Of a stretch of DNA of 64,000 nt, positions 33,299 to 44,439 are shown piece after piece. Below the pieces are notes generated by a model that did not search any database, had not been told where the DNA came from, and saw only the letters and a list, made by a program, of their open reading frames with translations. This stretch comes from Schistosoma haematobium (lineage: Eukaryota > Platyhelminthes > Trematoda > Strigeidida > Schistosomatidae). A program made the position numbers and the translations under genes. Where the stretch lies: NCBI RefSeq assembly GCF_000699445.3, contig NC_067198.1, forward strand, positions 41,781,691 through 41,845,690. The letters are read 5' to 3'. Position 1 is the first letter of the stretch; every line of letters begins with the position of its first letter.

Positions 33299-33811
33299 TG
33301 CAGTGTTGGTTGACATGTTGAGCCCATATATCTTATTCTCGTATTCGGACAGGCCAATTTATCCATTCCCGTTAAGTCACGTTTAGACCTTGTTAATTAT
33401 TCGTTTATCTCAATCTTGACTGTTTTATATGAGCGTGTAGTTGTGTGTACACTTCTTATACCATTACTCATCACACGTCTTCAACTTCTTTTTGTGTGCC
33501 TATAAATATTCATTGATGCTTGACTAAATGGAGTTGACATACCCGTCATCTCCACTGCGCGTTCTTTCTCTCTTCTTTATTCCATTTGCTTTATATACAA
33601 AATATATGTATTCAGTAGTCCATTCTCGTTATTTGACTTATTTAATTCTGTTACTGACTAACGCTATTTAAGTCGATGATTATATACATTCATACGAATC
33701 AAATTGGAGTCAGAACTCGGGCCACCAATGTGAAGAGCCCGTCGACAACATCGTCCAATCTGAATGACTACAAAATAAGGGGCCTCACTAAAATTTGAAT
33801 ACTTTATCAAT
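33299..33811 (+). repeat. LTR plus leader fragment in the right arm
   Basis: Starts TGCAGTGTTGGTTGACATG and runs through GAGCCCATATATC, a TATA-like CTATAAATATTC (near 33505) and the end at about 33706. A primer-binding-site-like TTGGAGTCAGAACTCGGG and leader sequence ending CCTCACTAAAATTTG follow. It is homologous to 54718-55170. No purine tract precedes it and no coding sequence follows, so it is the 5' end of an otherwise deleted LTR element. The binding site resembles a tRNA-Leu type by recall only. Confidence 0.65.
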
Positions 33812-34217
33812 TTATAGAGTACATCACATAAAACTGTGTTATAGTTAAAACGAAATACTTTTGTAATTACTCTCAAAAACATGTTTAATTGGATCCGTTT
33901 TCAATTGTTGTTTCCATTATAAACTCTTATCATTATATCAGAAACAATATTCCCATCCTTTCCTCATAATGAACGGAGTTAATATAGATGGACGCTAGAT
34001 AAATGTAAAATACTTATTTTAAGCGATTGTGCACCAGATATCAGTTTGCGGTCTTCAGTTGGTCTTCAGATTAAACAAGTGCTGTAAAGAAACACAAATA
34101 ATTAATGGTTTTATTTTTATGAATGACAAGCTACTTAATGAATTGCTTAAAGTTTTACTAAGAGTCCAATCCGTTTTGTGTAGAAACAGTTATCTATCTC
34201 AGACGATGGATAAAAGT

Positions 34218-34473
34218 TTGCTGAAGATCATGAATCGATTGAAGTTAGACATTAGTACTGTTGAATTTCGGTTCACTGGTCTAAAGGTTAAGCGCCTACC
34301 CGCCCGCCCGCGAGACTACAGATCGTCGGTTTGTATCCCATGTGCGTGACCATGGGTGAGCACTTCTGAGGAAGAGTCCCATATTAGGATGAAATGGTGA
34401 TCCAGAGCTTCTAGATTTTTAATAGTGTCTAACATCAATCGATTCATGATCCCAATCAAAAAATTTATAATTT
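34218..34473. repeat. Class 2 foldback in the right arm
   Basis: Mirror of 22385-22640, with the same damaged hammerhead. Confidence 0.65.
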
Positions 34474-35305
34474 CATCATTTTGTGCTGACGTGATGTGCC
34501 AAACTGAATTGATGCACATATGTGTCAGGTTTTGTGTTAATCATAACCGATTGACATGCATGACAATTTGCAATTGTGTGGTTCAAGGTCACACCAACAT
34601 CAGAAACACAGTGATTCAAAATGCGGCTATTATTTAGACCAGTTTGAACAAAGATGAGACTATTATTGAGTGACACTCGAGGAGATTAGACAAATATGTA
34701 GAGCGTTTCAATTAAATATTCAACTGACCTCTGGGTAATCTTCAGTTATTGATTATCTTCAAACAACCTGAATAGCAAATCGACATAAATCCTCCGCCTT
34801 TACCTTAGGTTGAAAGGGTTATAGTTAGTCTAAATCGACGATCCAGATATATTAGTTGTGGATTCTTTGAAAAACGGTGGTACAGATTTACCAGTTAGAC
34901 GGACCGAAATGTAAGCTATAATCCGGTAACTATACGTAATTCGATACGTAATGCCATACATCTGGTCTCTGTCTCTGATCGTTCCATTTGATAAAAGAGG
35001 ACAATAATCCCCAATGACATCCACAAGTAATACTCACTATTCGTCAAATTCAGGAAAACAGGGATGCTGAGACTAAGCCGTGTATTTCGGTTTACACTAT
35101 GTGGTTTGGGTCGACGAGATTATTCTAACCAGTGGTTGGAAACTTTGCGTGACCTAACTGGGAATCGTTCGCAAGAGTTGCTTTCACACTTTGTCTTCGC
35201 TTATTCCCGAAATCGCAATATCTCTTCACATCTCTTTCTTTTCTTTGTATTTCTACACCTAATTTTTCTACTACTACACATACTAATTTCAGTGGTTGCG
35301 AACGT

Positions 35306-35393
35306 GAGTCAATTATAGCTAGACAACAATGGAAAACCTGGAGGCACTGGACGACCGTTTCGCCTTAATGTAATACTCCTCAGCATTGTGGAT
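35306..35393 (-). repeat. Class 2 SINE 3' part in the right arm
   Basis: Mirror of 21465-21552. The hammerhead core residues are all present. Confidence 0.65.
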
Positions 35394-36085
35394 ACTGTTA
35401 CTGTTTCTAATATTTTGGAATTTCGGGATCTTACTGTATCAACGTGTCAGATTCTTATGACCAACTGAACTATTTCTATCTTAGTGCTATTTTCATGGCC
35501 GTATAACCAAGTAACTAAAAATATTACTAGACAATATCTAAACCATTCTCTACAGTATAATTTCGAAAGGTTAACATTCTCTGAATTGCTTTCTATTTAA
35601 CTCAATTGACTTCAATCTGGTAATAAAGTTGAGTTGGCAATTAGACAAATCACATGCTTTGAACTATTAACAACTTCAATGTCTAGGTTACCATCAAAGT
35701 ATTATGTCTGGTTTCCAATGATTAATGATAAGGAAATAACATTCCATTCACCATTTGAATACTTAACCCTTAAATGATGTCTAGTTTATACAATGTCACA
35801 CGATGTCAGATTCCCATTGATGTAACTTGGCGAATATATCATTTGTTCGAATAGAAAGCGATTTTAAGAATCAGTGAAGATCATGGATATTCGTTGAGAA
35901 TATCCATAATTTAGTGATTTGAGTTTCATCAGAAGTTCCCATATACAACCTGAGAAGTGATAATATCTGTGACCTTCCAGGTTCACATTTCAAGCTTTAA
36001 GTAACATGAAATATACAGGGATACTTATATGTGATTGTAGTTATTTCAGCAGCAAAATGTACTAACCATGAGTTGTTACCAGATT
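35394..36085. other. Unassigned part of the right arm
   Basis: Mirror of 20773-21464; nothing recognised. Confidence 0.4.
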
Positions 36086-36129
36086 ATTCATTTATTGGAT
36101 CATATAATTGTTGGTACCAATGAACATCG

Positions 36130-36453
36130 AATAGATATGTGTCACACAAGTCACTTGATTAGTGTGTGAGTTGTGATACTGCTCAGGTGTCCAGATCGAA
36201 TCAGGTGGTTTTGTTAATGGACTACTCCCTGAGCCTTCAACCCAAATGTGTGATCTACAATGCAGTGGAGCAACGTAAGGAGATGTAGTTCCATGGTAGC
36301 CGGTGACCAATAACTGGTTCATACGCATTTTGTTCCGTCAGTATCCTGAAGCCCATGTGCACCAGTGATTTGGAATCAGGGATTTCCTATTCTATCGGTG
36401 GATCCTCCATATCCACCAACTCGGTTGAAGCGCCGGACATTCGCTTTTTCTCC
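36130..36453 (-). repeat. Family C repeat in the right arm, interrupted by the Gypsy element
   Basis: From the CACTTGATTAGTGTGTGAG block to CGCTTTTTCTCC. It continues after the element at 42005. Confidence 0.78.
36450..36453 (+). other. Target-site duplication CTCC, left copy
   Basis: Matches 42001-42004. The uninterrupted sequence is seen in the left inverted-repeat arm (complement at 20405-20408). Confidence 0.88.
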
Positions 36454-36912
36454 TATAGCGACTCACGTGCAATTGAGTTTAGTTCAGTCAAGGTCTTTCG
36501 TTGACCTATTTAATGGACAAAGTCATCCATGATATAACAACTTGTTGTACTATCATTATTATTATGCTTGTATGAAATACATATGCTTGAACATTGTTTA
36601 GCGCCTACGCATGTATTCATTCTGCTAGCTTCATTATTAACTGCTTAATCTATTCGCTGACTCATCCATTTTCCTATACATATATATATGTGTACATTTG
36701 CACCCAATCACTACTACTACTACTACAACTACTTGCTACTGCTACAATCGTAGTTCGCTTGCTCATTCATTTTGCCTCTCTGCTGTCTGGTCCGAATTAT
36801 CTACTAAATAAACTGTAGTAGCTGCATCTTTTTGCCTTCTGATTTCAAACATCGTTGAAGATTATACGATAACGGTTCGAGGGTGATTAATTATCGAAGC
36901 ACAGCCACTACA
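36454..36912 (+). repeat. 5' LTR of the Gypsy element
   Basis: Begins TATAGCGACTCACG and ends GCCACTACA; the termini form an imperfect short inverted repeat (TATAGCG against TGTAGTG). It contains a TATATATATATG tract (about 36678) and an AATAAA polyadenylation signal at 36807-36812. It differs from the 3' LTR at four positions, including ATGATATAAC/ATGGTATAAC and ATTATCGAAG/ATTAACGAAG. A related, older LTR lies at 58420-58966. Confidence 0.95.
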
Positions 36913-36916
36913 GAAT

Positions 36917-36934
36917 TGGTAATCCCGACGTGAG
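36917..36934 (+). promoter_or_regulatory. Candidate primer-binding site
   Basis: TGGTAATCCCGACGTGAG begins four bases after the 5' LTR with the usual TGG. The complementary tRNA was not identified. Confidence 0.6.
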
Positions 36935-37263
36935 AACGGGAAGCGAATTTTGACGAAATAATCAAATTCCAAAATTTCGACTACCTTCATCTCAATTTGG
37001 ATTATCAAATGAACTATAATTACAACTGTGGATTTATATTATTATTTTAATTACACTTACATTATTTCGCAAACATTATTAAACGTGACAATTATAATCA
37101 TAATAAATAACAATTATTCATAAACTATTGATATATTGGTGCAATTTAGTAAGTCTGTTCCATTTTATAAATTGTGCCATTTTTTTACTATCATTGTTTT
37201 CGCCCGTCTATTTTTCCTTGTGATTGTTAAATTATTTTCGTGTGCTACTTAATTTTTATAAGC

Positions 37264-39765
37264 ATGTCTTATGAAAACACAGTTTCAAGCGTACAGCAAG
37301 CCTCGTCCGTGAGGTCTCTTAACCTCCCTGCCCCTTCTTTTAAAATCGCAGACCCAAAACTTTGGTTTATAAGACTTGAAAATTATTTTCTCGCTAACCG
37401 CATTCTTTTGCAAAAGGATAAGTTCGGCCTGACAAGCACACTACTCCCAGACGAAGTAGCTGACAGCGTCCGAGAGGCACTAGCAAAACCAGACACAGAA
37501 AAACCATACGACGTGCTAAAAGAGGCTGTAATTAAAACTCTCTCTCTCAGTGACCAACAAGCCGTCGAACAACTTCTTAACCAAGTACAAATTGGAGATA
37601 GAACCCCATCACAACTAGAAAATTATATGAAAAGTCTACTTGGCGATAGACACATTGACAATAATCTCTTTTATCAACTGTGGCTCCGCCGACTCCCTGC
37701 AAATATACAGCAGATCCTAGCTGTGGGAGATACGGATGCTGATTTAGACAATATAGCAAAGATAGCCGATAGAATATACGAAAGAAGCAAGCAAGCAAGC
37801 CCTCCACTACACAATGTGACGGTAGACGATAGACTTGATACTCTACAGAAGGAAATAAATGTTTTGTGCCGAAAACTCTCAGAGTTAACGCAGAGAGAAA
37901 AGCCACGAAGGTCATCGCGAGATCGTTCGCGTGAAAGGACCCGGTCAACTTCTAGACGACGCACAACTCCCGCGATATGTTGGTATCATCAAATGTTCGG
38001 CTACAGGGCTAGAAAGTGCCTACAACCTTGTAGATTTAACAGGGATAGTAACCGATACCCACGAGTATCAATGGCAACAGCATCAACACACATAATGCCT
38101 GAAAATAGTCGCCTCTTTTATATACAAGACCGGACCACTGGCGCACAATTCTTAGTTGACACTGGAGCGGAAATTAGCGTAGTACCTCCATTTAACGAGG
38201 AAAGAAAAAACATTAACCCGTCGTTAGTGCTAAGAGCAGCAAATAAATCAGATATTATGACATATGGTAAACGGAAATTGTCCCTAGATTTTGGACGTGG
38301 CGCTTCATACCGTTGGAACTTTGTCATAGCAGACGTATCGATGCCCATAATAGGCATAGATTTCTTATGTAACTTTGACCTGCTAGTAGACTCTAGACGA
38401 CACAGACTTATAAACGGCAGTCAAACCACTTCGATAAGAGGAATACTTACGGAAGCCGTTTCAATGAACCTTGTGATAGATAAAAGTTGTGGTGATCCAT
38501 ATAAATTGTTGTTAAGGGAGTTCCCTGAACTCGTAAAAGTAACATACAATAAAGCGGATCTCAAACATTCTATTCAGCATCACATCGTAACGAATGGTCC
38601 ACCAATCAATGCAAGACCAAGAAGGTTAGATCCCAAAAGACTAGCTATCGCAAAACAGGAATTCGACAAGCTAATGAGGCTAGGCATTATAAGGCCATCG
38701 AACAGCCCGTGGGCATCCCCGCTACATATGGCCCCGAAAAAGAATGGAGAGATTAGGCCATGTGGGGATTACAGAGCACTAAACAAACAAACGGTAGCTG
38801 ACAGATATCCTATACCGCACATTCATGATTTCACCTACAGTATAGAAGGCACTACTATCTTCTCGAAGATCGACTTAGTCAGAGCATACTACCACATCCC
38901 TGTTGCCCCACAAGACATACCGAAGACAGCAGTAACAACCCCATTTGGGCTATATGAATTCCTGCGTATGCCTTTTGGACTGACTAACGCGGCACAAACC
39001 TTTCAGCGGTTTATCGACCAGGTCATTAGAGGTTTACCTGGGGTATACGCGTATATCGACGACTTATTAGTAGCTAGCACCACTAAGGATGAGCATATGC
39101 AACAACTACGGCAATTATTTATGCGACTCAGAGAACACGGCATTTCTATAAATATTGAGAAGTGTGAATTCGGAAAAGAATCTTTACAGTTCCTAGGTCA
39201 CAATATAACTTCTCAAGGCATCACACCAATAGCAACAGAAGTCGACGCCATTAGGAATTATCCTCTACCCGACTCATGGAAAAAGTTACGCCGATTTCTC
39301 GGGTTAATAAATTATTACAGACGATTTATCCCGAATTGCGCGTCAATATTGCAACCACTAACAGATGCATTACGCGGAAACGCACGGACATTCCAATTAT
39401 CACCAGACGCGATCCAAGCATTCGAGAACGCTAAAAAAGCACTAAATAAAGAAGTGATACTAACTAGACGAAAGAGCGAAACACCGTTAGCTATCATGAC
39501 GGATGCATCAGATGTAGCGGTAGGAGCCGTTTTACAACAATTAGTAAATGGCATATGGGAACCGCTCTCATTTTTTTCGAAAAGACTGAATCCGACACAA
39601 ACAAGATATAGTACTTTCGGAAGAGAACTCCTAGCGATTTACTTGGCAACAAAACATTTCCGACATATGATTGAGGGTACCATTTTCACAGTATATACAG
39701 ACCGTAAACCCCTCACAAAAGCATTGAACGCCAAACAGGACAACTACTCGCCGAGGGAAATCTGA
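37264..39765 (+). CDS. gag-pol: Gypsy Gag-protease-RT-RNase H polyprotein, interrupted at codon 834
   Basis: I chose the ATG at 37264 (MSYENTV); an upstream GTG at 37240 is in frame but has no support. In order: Gag with a Ser/Arg-rich basic segment (about residues 205-232); zinc motif C239-H242-C252-C256; aspartic protease D299-T300-G301 in [16 protein letters not shown] with [27 protein letters not shown] and the catalytic YIDD at 597-600; tether; and RNase H starting [12 protein letters not shown] (D747). The frame stops at TGA 39763-39765 inside RNase H, after SPREI. The protein copies genomic RNA into DNA in cytoplasmic particles. With the stop, integrase would be lost unless it is read through. 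Codon use is markedly more GC-rich than the surrounding DNA. Confidence 0.93.
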   Translation: MSYENTVSSVQQASSVRSLNLPAPSFKIADPKLWFIRLENYFLANRILLQKDKFGLTSTLLPDEVADSVREALAKPDTEKPYDVLKEAVIKTLSLSDQQAVEQLLNQVQIGDRTPSQLENYMKSLLGDRHIDNNLFYQLWLRRLPANIQQILAVGDTDADLDNIAKIADRIYERSKQASPPLHNVTVDDRLDTLQKEINVLCRKLSELTQREKPRRSSRDRSRERTRSTSRRRTTPAICWYHQMFGYRARKCLQPCRFNRDSNRYPRVSMATASTHIMPENSRLFYIQDRTTGAQFLVDTGAEISVVPPFNEERKNINPSLVLRAANKSDIMTYGKRKLSLDFGRGASYRWNFVIADVSMPIIGIDFLCNFDLLVDSRRHRLINGSQTTSIRGILTEAVSMNLVIDKSCGDPYKLLLREFPELVKVTYNKADLKHSIQHHIVTNGPPINARPRRLDPKRLAIAKQEFDKLMRLGIIRPSNSPWASPLHMAPKKNGEIRPCGDYRALNKQTVADRYPIPHIHDFTYSIEGTTIFSKIDLVRAYYHIPVAPQDIPKTAVTTPFGLYEFLRMPFGLTNAAQTFQRFIDQVIRGLPGVYAYIDDLLVASTTKDEHMQQLRQLFMRLREHGISINIEKCEFGKESLQFLGHNITSQGITPIATEVDAIRNYPLPDSWKKLRRFLGLINYYRRFIPNCASILQPLTDALRGNARTFQLSPDAIQAFENAKKALNKEVILTRRKSETPLAIMTDASDVAVGAVLQQLVNGIWEPLSFFSKRLNPTQTRYSTFGRELLAIYLATKHFRHMIEGTIFTVYTDRKPLTKALNAKQDNYSPREI

Positions 39766-41199
39766 CAATTAGAATTTATTTCCCAATTCACGTCTAACAT
39801 ACAGTATATCAAAGGCAATAGTAACGAAGTGGCAGACGCGCTATCCAGAACGATGGTCAACGCCCTCGTCCAGTCCGAAATCGATTATCACAAGTTAGCA
39901 GCATTACAAAATATCGACGTCGAGTTAAACAGACTAAAGTCTACCAATACAACCTCGTTAGTTCTCAAAGAAACTCCATTGGAAGAAGTAAGCATCATCT
40001 GCGATATTTCTACAGGTCAACCAAGACCATTTATTCCAAAGCCGCTAAGGCGAAACATTTTCGAAGCCATGCACAATATTTCACATCCCGGAATAAAGGC
40101 CACCATCAAACTAATCAGCGAACGTTTTGTATGGCCAAGTATGAATCGGGATATTCGTAATTGGACGCAAGCGTGTATAAAATGCCAGAGCGTTAAGATA
40201 CATCGCCACACCAGTTCCGCAGTAGGTCATTTCCGTCATCCCGATAACAGATTCGAGCACGTACATATCGATATTATAGGATCACTGCCGGTTTCGAATG
40301 GCTTCAGTTACATTTTCACTTGCATTGATAGATTCACGCGATGGCATGTAGCTGTGCCCATAAAAGATATTACAGCCGAAACTATCGCAAAAACCCTAGT
40401 AGAGCATTGGATTTCCCATTATGGCGTACCTACTAATATCACAACCGATAGAGGAGCTCAATTCGAGAGCCGCCTCTTCCAACAACTCACAGAACTACTC
40501 GGAATCAAACGAATTCGCACAACATCCTACCATCCGATGTCGAATGGTATGGTAGAGAGATTGCATCGGCAACTTAAAGCTTCTCTTACAGCTGTCATCA
40601 GCAATAATGATTGGGCCAGCAAGCTACCGTTAGTCATGTTGAGCTTAAGATCAACAATCAAACAAGATATAGAATGCTGCCCAGCAGAATTGGTTTATGG
40701 AACCACACTACGTCTGCCAGGAGAGTTTTTCACTGCAAGTAAAAGCGTTCCAACTGATATAGCGGACTATGTACAGCGTCTTAAGCAGCATATGAGTAGT
40801 CTAAGGATAACGCTTCCGAGACAACATCAACGCCGTGTGTACATACCCAAACAACTAAGTGACAGCACCCATGTGTTTATCAGAAGGGATAATGTGCAAC
40901 GTCCCTTACAACCGGCCTACGATGGTCCATTTAAGGTGATTAAAAGAGACGGCAAAACTATCACGGTAGAAAAAGCTGGAAAAACGGATGTAATTAGCAT
41001 CGACCGAGTCAAACCAGCTTTCATCGAAGCCTGCGATCAGCCAGTACATACAGATACTGCGAAAACCGTTGAATCATCGAAACGTCAGTTCCAATCATCA
41101 ACGACATCGACGAACACAAACAAAGAGAATCCAGTAACCACAAAGTCTGGTCGAAGAGTAAGATGGCCCCAACATTATGTCGCTGCAATCTTCTATTAA
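39766..41199 (+). CDS. pol: Gypsy RNase H end and integrase, downstream of the in-frame TGA
   Basis: Continues the same frame with no shift. It starts [11 protein letters not shown] and passes [10 protein letters not shown] (the usual end of the RNase H region). The integrase zinc domain follows (H937, H941, C971, C974, numbering codons from 37264), then the catalytic core D1003, D1062, E1098 (a 35-residue D-E spacing), and a GPF-containing C-terminal module near 1221 ([12 protein letters not shown]). It ends at TAA 41197-41199. No ATG lies near its start (first in frame is at 39853), so independent translation of a full domain is unlikely. All catalytic residues are present. It would insert the element's DNA into chromosomes, leaving the short target duplication seen here. 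Confidence 0.93.
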   Translation, partial: QLEFISQFTSNIQYIKGNSNEVADALSRTMVNALVQSEIDYHKLAALQNIDVELNRLKSTNTTSLVLKETPLEEVSIICDISTGQPRPFIPKPLRRNIFEAMHNISHPGIKATIKLISERFVWPSMNRDIRNWTQACIKCQSVKIHRHTSSAVGHFRHPDNRFEHVHIDIIGSLPVSNGFSYIFTCIDRFTRWHVAVPIKDITAETIAKTLVEHWISHYGVPTNITTDRGAQFESRLFQQLTELLGIKRIRTTSYHPMSNGMVERLHRQLKASLTAVISNNDWASKLPLVMLSLRSTIKQDIECCPAELVYGTTLRLPGEFFTASKSVPTDIADYVQRLKQHMSSLRITLPRQHQRRVYIPKQLSDSTHVFIRRDNVQRPLQPAYDGPFKVIKRDGKTITVEKAGKTDVISIDRVKPAFIEACDQPVHTDTAKTVESSKRQFQSSTTSTNTNKENPVTTKSGRRVRWPQHYVAAIFY

Positions 41200-41528
41200 C
41201 AATTTTCTACTATTTAAAATATTAATTATAACTTCCACTTCATTGTATACACATGCATTACTAATTTCATGTTATACGCTATAAAACTCAACATATCTTA
41301 TGTACCCCTACACTTACACGTATAATTTTTGTTTAAAATGTAAAGTAATACCGCATTGCTATTATTTTATATAACCTCACGGACGGGCGCAAACCAAATG
41401 TACAGCACACACTAACTTCATCTTAATTTTGTACAAACCATTTTTTTTTTCAAACGATTGTAACTACCCTACTCAGTTTACTATTTTTTTGTGCAAACAC
41501 AGACATTTTTCCATATATCTTTGTTTGC
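41200..41528 (+). other. Gypsy 3' non-coding region
   Basis: AT-rich, without an env-like frame; a short 86-codon frame at 41429 spans into the LTR and is not a gene. Confidence 0.7.
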
Positions 41529-41537
41529 AGGGGGGAG
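41529..41537 (+). promoter_or_regulatory. Polypurine tract
   Basis: AGGGGGGAG lies four bases before the 3' LTR, the expected site for plus-strand priming. Confidence 0.88.
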
Positions 41538-41541
41538 CTAT

Positions 41542-42000
41542 TATAGCGACTCACGTGCAATTGAGTTTAGTTCAGTCAAGGTCTTTCGTTGACCTATTTA
41601 ATGGACAAAGTCATCCATGGTATAACAACTTGTTGTACTATGTTTATTATTATGCTTGTATGAAATACATATGCTTGAACATTGTTTAGCGCCTACGCAT
41701 GTATTCATTCTGCTAGCTTCATTATTAACTGCTTAATCTATTCGCTGACTCATCCATTTTCCTATACATATATATATGTGTACATTTGCACCCAATCACT
41801 ACTACTACTACTACAACTACTTGCTACTGCTACAATCGTAGTTCGCTTGCTCATTCATTTTGCCTCTCTGCTGTCTGGTCCGAATTATCTACTAAATAAA
41901 CTGTAGTAGCTGCATCTTTTTGCCTTCTGATTTCAAACATCGTTGAAGATTATACGATAACGGTTCGAGGGTGATTAATTAACGAAGCACAGCCACTACA
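41542..42000 (+). repeat. 3' LTR of the Gypsy element
   Basis: Same length and ends as the 5' LTR; AATAAA at 41895-41900. Followed directly by the CTCC duplication. Confidence 0.95.
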
Positions 42001-42004
42001 CTCC

Positions 42005-42170
42005 TACTGATTTCGTAAACAACAGGGATGTCGCGAAAAGGCAGTGAGTGGACTTCCCTGGCAGTGATTGTATACATGTGGTCACGTGAAAACATTTGGA
42101 GAGGGTATGCTGATTCTCCTCACCCTTGGCCATAGTAGGCCATTTGAGGGCCAGATATACAAGTGAACCT
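42005..42170 (-). repeat. Family C repeat continuing right of the Gypsy element
   Basis: Reverse complement includes TTTACGAAATC, GACATCCCTGTTG and CAATCACTGCCAGGGAAG, then a part matching the 5' end of the 14-kb copy (CACATGTATAC against CACACGTATAC). This portion is missing from the left-arm copy. Confidence 0.72.
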
Positions 42171-42289
42171 GAAAGTGAGCAGTCAGATAACAATCGACAA
42201 ATGTTTATTTCATTGGTCATTGAGCTGCTTCATTTATCGACTGAAAATAGATACGCGATAGTTCAATTAAAGATTTTCATATCCTTCTT

Positions 42290-42355
42290 GTGACTTAGTG
42301 CTATATTGAGGCAATCCGCACAGGATACACATAAACAAACGAGAAACGGTTCAAT
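42290..42355 (+). repeat. Class 1 repeat fragment
   Basis: CTATATTGAGGCAATCCGCAC block; shared with 30293-30344 at lower identity than the rest of the duplication. Confidence 0.6.
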
Positions 42356-43503
42356 TGCAATCCTAAACATCAATAGCAAGATACAAATAAAATAACACCA
42401 AGTGAAATAAATTATTATTCTCATTTAAACATTGAATAAGAAATAGTCTAAGAATATCTATCCTATAACCTAAGTAATTACATTGCATAATATATGACTA
42501 TCGACATAGGTAGTCTGTAACATCAAGTGAAAGTTGAATGTCTGAGAGTAGAACACTGAGGAAAATAGAATTGAAGAAAATTGAAATTGAAATGGAAATA
42601 TAAACGTACTGTGAATTGGGAAAAGTAGACAGAATATGATGGACAATTGATGGAAGATTTGCAAATGAACTAATTAATGTATGGTTCTCATATTTTACCA
42701 AGATATTCTGTAATTGGTTGTCTTCACCCAATTTCTAGCGTATCTAGTATATCACATTTAAAATCGGGATTCATGTTAAACATCTGTTTTAACACTGACA
42801 AATCTTTGTAGAAGTGGATTACATTAATTTTTCTTTCTTTTGTTTGTAAATTGTCTTACTGAATGTTAGTTTTGTGTTGAAAATGAATCTTATTAATAGG
42901 ATTCATTTGGAGGACAGCGATATCATGTGTAAAGTATTGTCCTAGACACCTGTATTTGGTTATGAATCTATTCATACTTTGAAAGAATAATAATTTGTTT
43001 AAAAGGAGACATACTATGGAAGTTGAGTGATTCACAAAATAGTCTTAGACAGTTCACTACCTGAATATAACATTTAGAGCACATATATGTGGACAGTATT
43101 TTTATGTGTCTTATTATTGGATTGATTGAACGTATTGCTTCAGTATGCAGAGTTCGAGGTTGAACTGATGAAGCATTAACGCTTCAGTAGTGTATAAGTT
43201 TCTGATTCAACCTCCCTTTGATTCAATGTTTTTTGACTTTGTAAAATCTTCTAAAGAATGGTTGGTTCTGATCAACAAGCCCAGAATTGTTGAGGTGCAC
43301 CTGAAGTGACCTAGTGACGTTTCGAGATTTCCCGGTTAATTTTCTGAGATGTTTTTGGAAAGTGTTCGCTTTGTGTGATCAATGTGACCTACTCCACAAC
43401 AACAACTGAACTAACAGATCCATATAGCTATGGCGTAAACGGGAAGCTTTTCCTTAACACATTTGTGAATGGTAGGTCAACTAGAGAAGACAATATGAAG
43501 CTT
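42356..43503 (+). repeat. Direct segmental duplication, copy 2
   Basis: Near-identical to 30345-31490. The family F piece inside lies at 42486-42736 (minus). It ends at GAAGCTT, immediately before another class 1 fragment (43504-43570: CAGATCAATTGTCATCC, GGAAGATTCACG). Confidence 0.9.
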
Positions 43504-43570
43504 TAGTATGCAGATCAATTGTCATCCTATACATCAACGCGGAAGATTCACGTAAAATAATACCAAGTAA
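43504..43570 (+). repeat. Class 1 repeat fragment at the duplication border
   Basis: Matches the GATCAATTGCAGTCCTAAACATC segment of class 1 repeats with substitutions. Confidence 0.6.
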
Positions 43571-43920
43571 ATTTATAAAATGACTTTTAAATAGTTCTTT
43601 GTCATACTGATCTAGTACCCTGAAGTATTTCAATGAAAAGAATTTGTATTATTCTCTAATAACAATATATACTCTATTGGTAAAGTAGTACACATTGTAG
43701 TGTCTATCTATCAATAGGAAACACTTTCTCAAACTCTGAAATATACATTTAATCACTATTGAGAATGGGAAGTAGAAAGTACCAAAGAAAATTTGTAGGG
43801 TTGCGTTATGATGCAATCATTTGTTAATTAGACAGTCGGTGTTTAATTTATATATATTCATGTGTATGCGTATAGAGTATGTTAGTTCTAATTATAACAA
43901 TGTCAAGTAGAAAATTAAAT
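43571..43920. other. AT-rich stretch, nothing recognised
   Basis: No gene or matched repeat. Confidence 0.4.
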
Positions 43921-43924
43921 TAAG

Positions 43925-44285
43925 AGGTACTTCCTGGGTTTTTAGTGAGAGGCAGTGACAACCGGGTCGGTTGTGAGATAGTAACTCACAGATGACAATG
44001 GTGGATGTGTCGCTCACTTTCGTGGATTAGTTGAAGTTAGACATTAACACCGTTGGATGCCGGCTAGCTCTGTGATTTAGTGGTTAGTTGCTCGCTCATG
44101 AGACTGATAGGTCCATGGTTTGAATCTTGCGAGGTGGGATCGGGGATGTGAACTGATAAGGAGTTCCACAATAGGACGAAACGGCCATCCAATGCTTCCA
44201 GGTTTTCCATGGTGGTGTAGCTTCAAATGGCTAATGGTCTCAATTAAAAACTTAATAATCTCCACACCCCCTATGCAGATAATGA
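43925..44285 (+). repeat. Class 2 hammerhead SINE, full length, single orientation
   Basis: 5' head (CTTCCTGGGTTTTTAGTGAG, GGTCGGTTGTGAGATAG), GGTGGATGTGTCGCTC, A box (CCGGCTAGCTCTGTGATTTA, with a small insertion), B box (GGTTTGAATCTTG), hammerhead with ATAAGGA in place of CTGANGA (broken), and full 3' end (ATAATCTCCACACCCCC). It is the best example of the unit without an inverted partner. Confidence 0.82.
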
Positions 44286-44439
44286 AATTATTGTTTATTT
44301 CTCCTAGTAAAATGCCCCAACTTCAATAGAACTCAAAACTTTTAAGTTTCTCGTTTGACAGGATTCTTTTCTTGATAATAATTTCAAATTCAAAAGATAT
44401 TTGTATTTTGACTATGGTCTGTGCGCAACACGGTGCTGG

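Larger units (their letters stand above)
32634..36453 (-). repeat. Right arm of the 3.8-kb inverted repeat
   Basis: Reverse complement of 20405-24224. The arm is interrupted at its outer end by the Gypsy element. Past the element, family C continues at 42005 but with clearly lower similarity to the left side (four differences in about 25 bp near 42050). High identity therefore ends close to the insertion point. Confidence 0.92.
36454..42000 (+). mobile_element. Ty3/Gypsy LTR retrotransposon, nearly intact, 5547 bp
   Basis: Two 459-bp LTRs differ at about four positions. Between them lie a primer-binding-site candidate, one gag-pol frame broken by a single TGA, and a polypurine tract. Domain order Gag zinc motif, protease, RT, RNase H, integrase is Ty3/Gypsy. 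The CX2HX9CX3C Gag motif and GPF integrase tail are like schistosome Saci/Gulliver-type elements as I recall, without a search. No env-like frame is present. CTCC is duplicated at both ends. The low LTR divergence means a recent insertion. Confidence 0.95.

Noticed and set aside
37240..37263. Upstream in-frame GTG as the Gag start
   Set aside because: No reason to prefer a non-ATG start; ATG at 37264 opens directly into Gag-like sequence.
39829..41199. Integrase as a separate gene starting at 39829
   Set aside because: The codon there is GTG and lies inside the conserved NEVADALSR stretch. The frame is continuous with the upstream ORF and is separated only by the TGA.
30345..43503. The direct 1.15-kb repeats as LTRs of a giant element
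   Set aside because: No TG...CA ends, no primer-binding site or purine tract, and no coding sequence belonging to them inside. The borders are in class 1 repeats.
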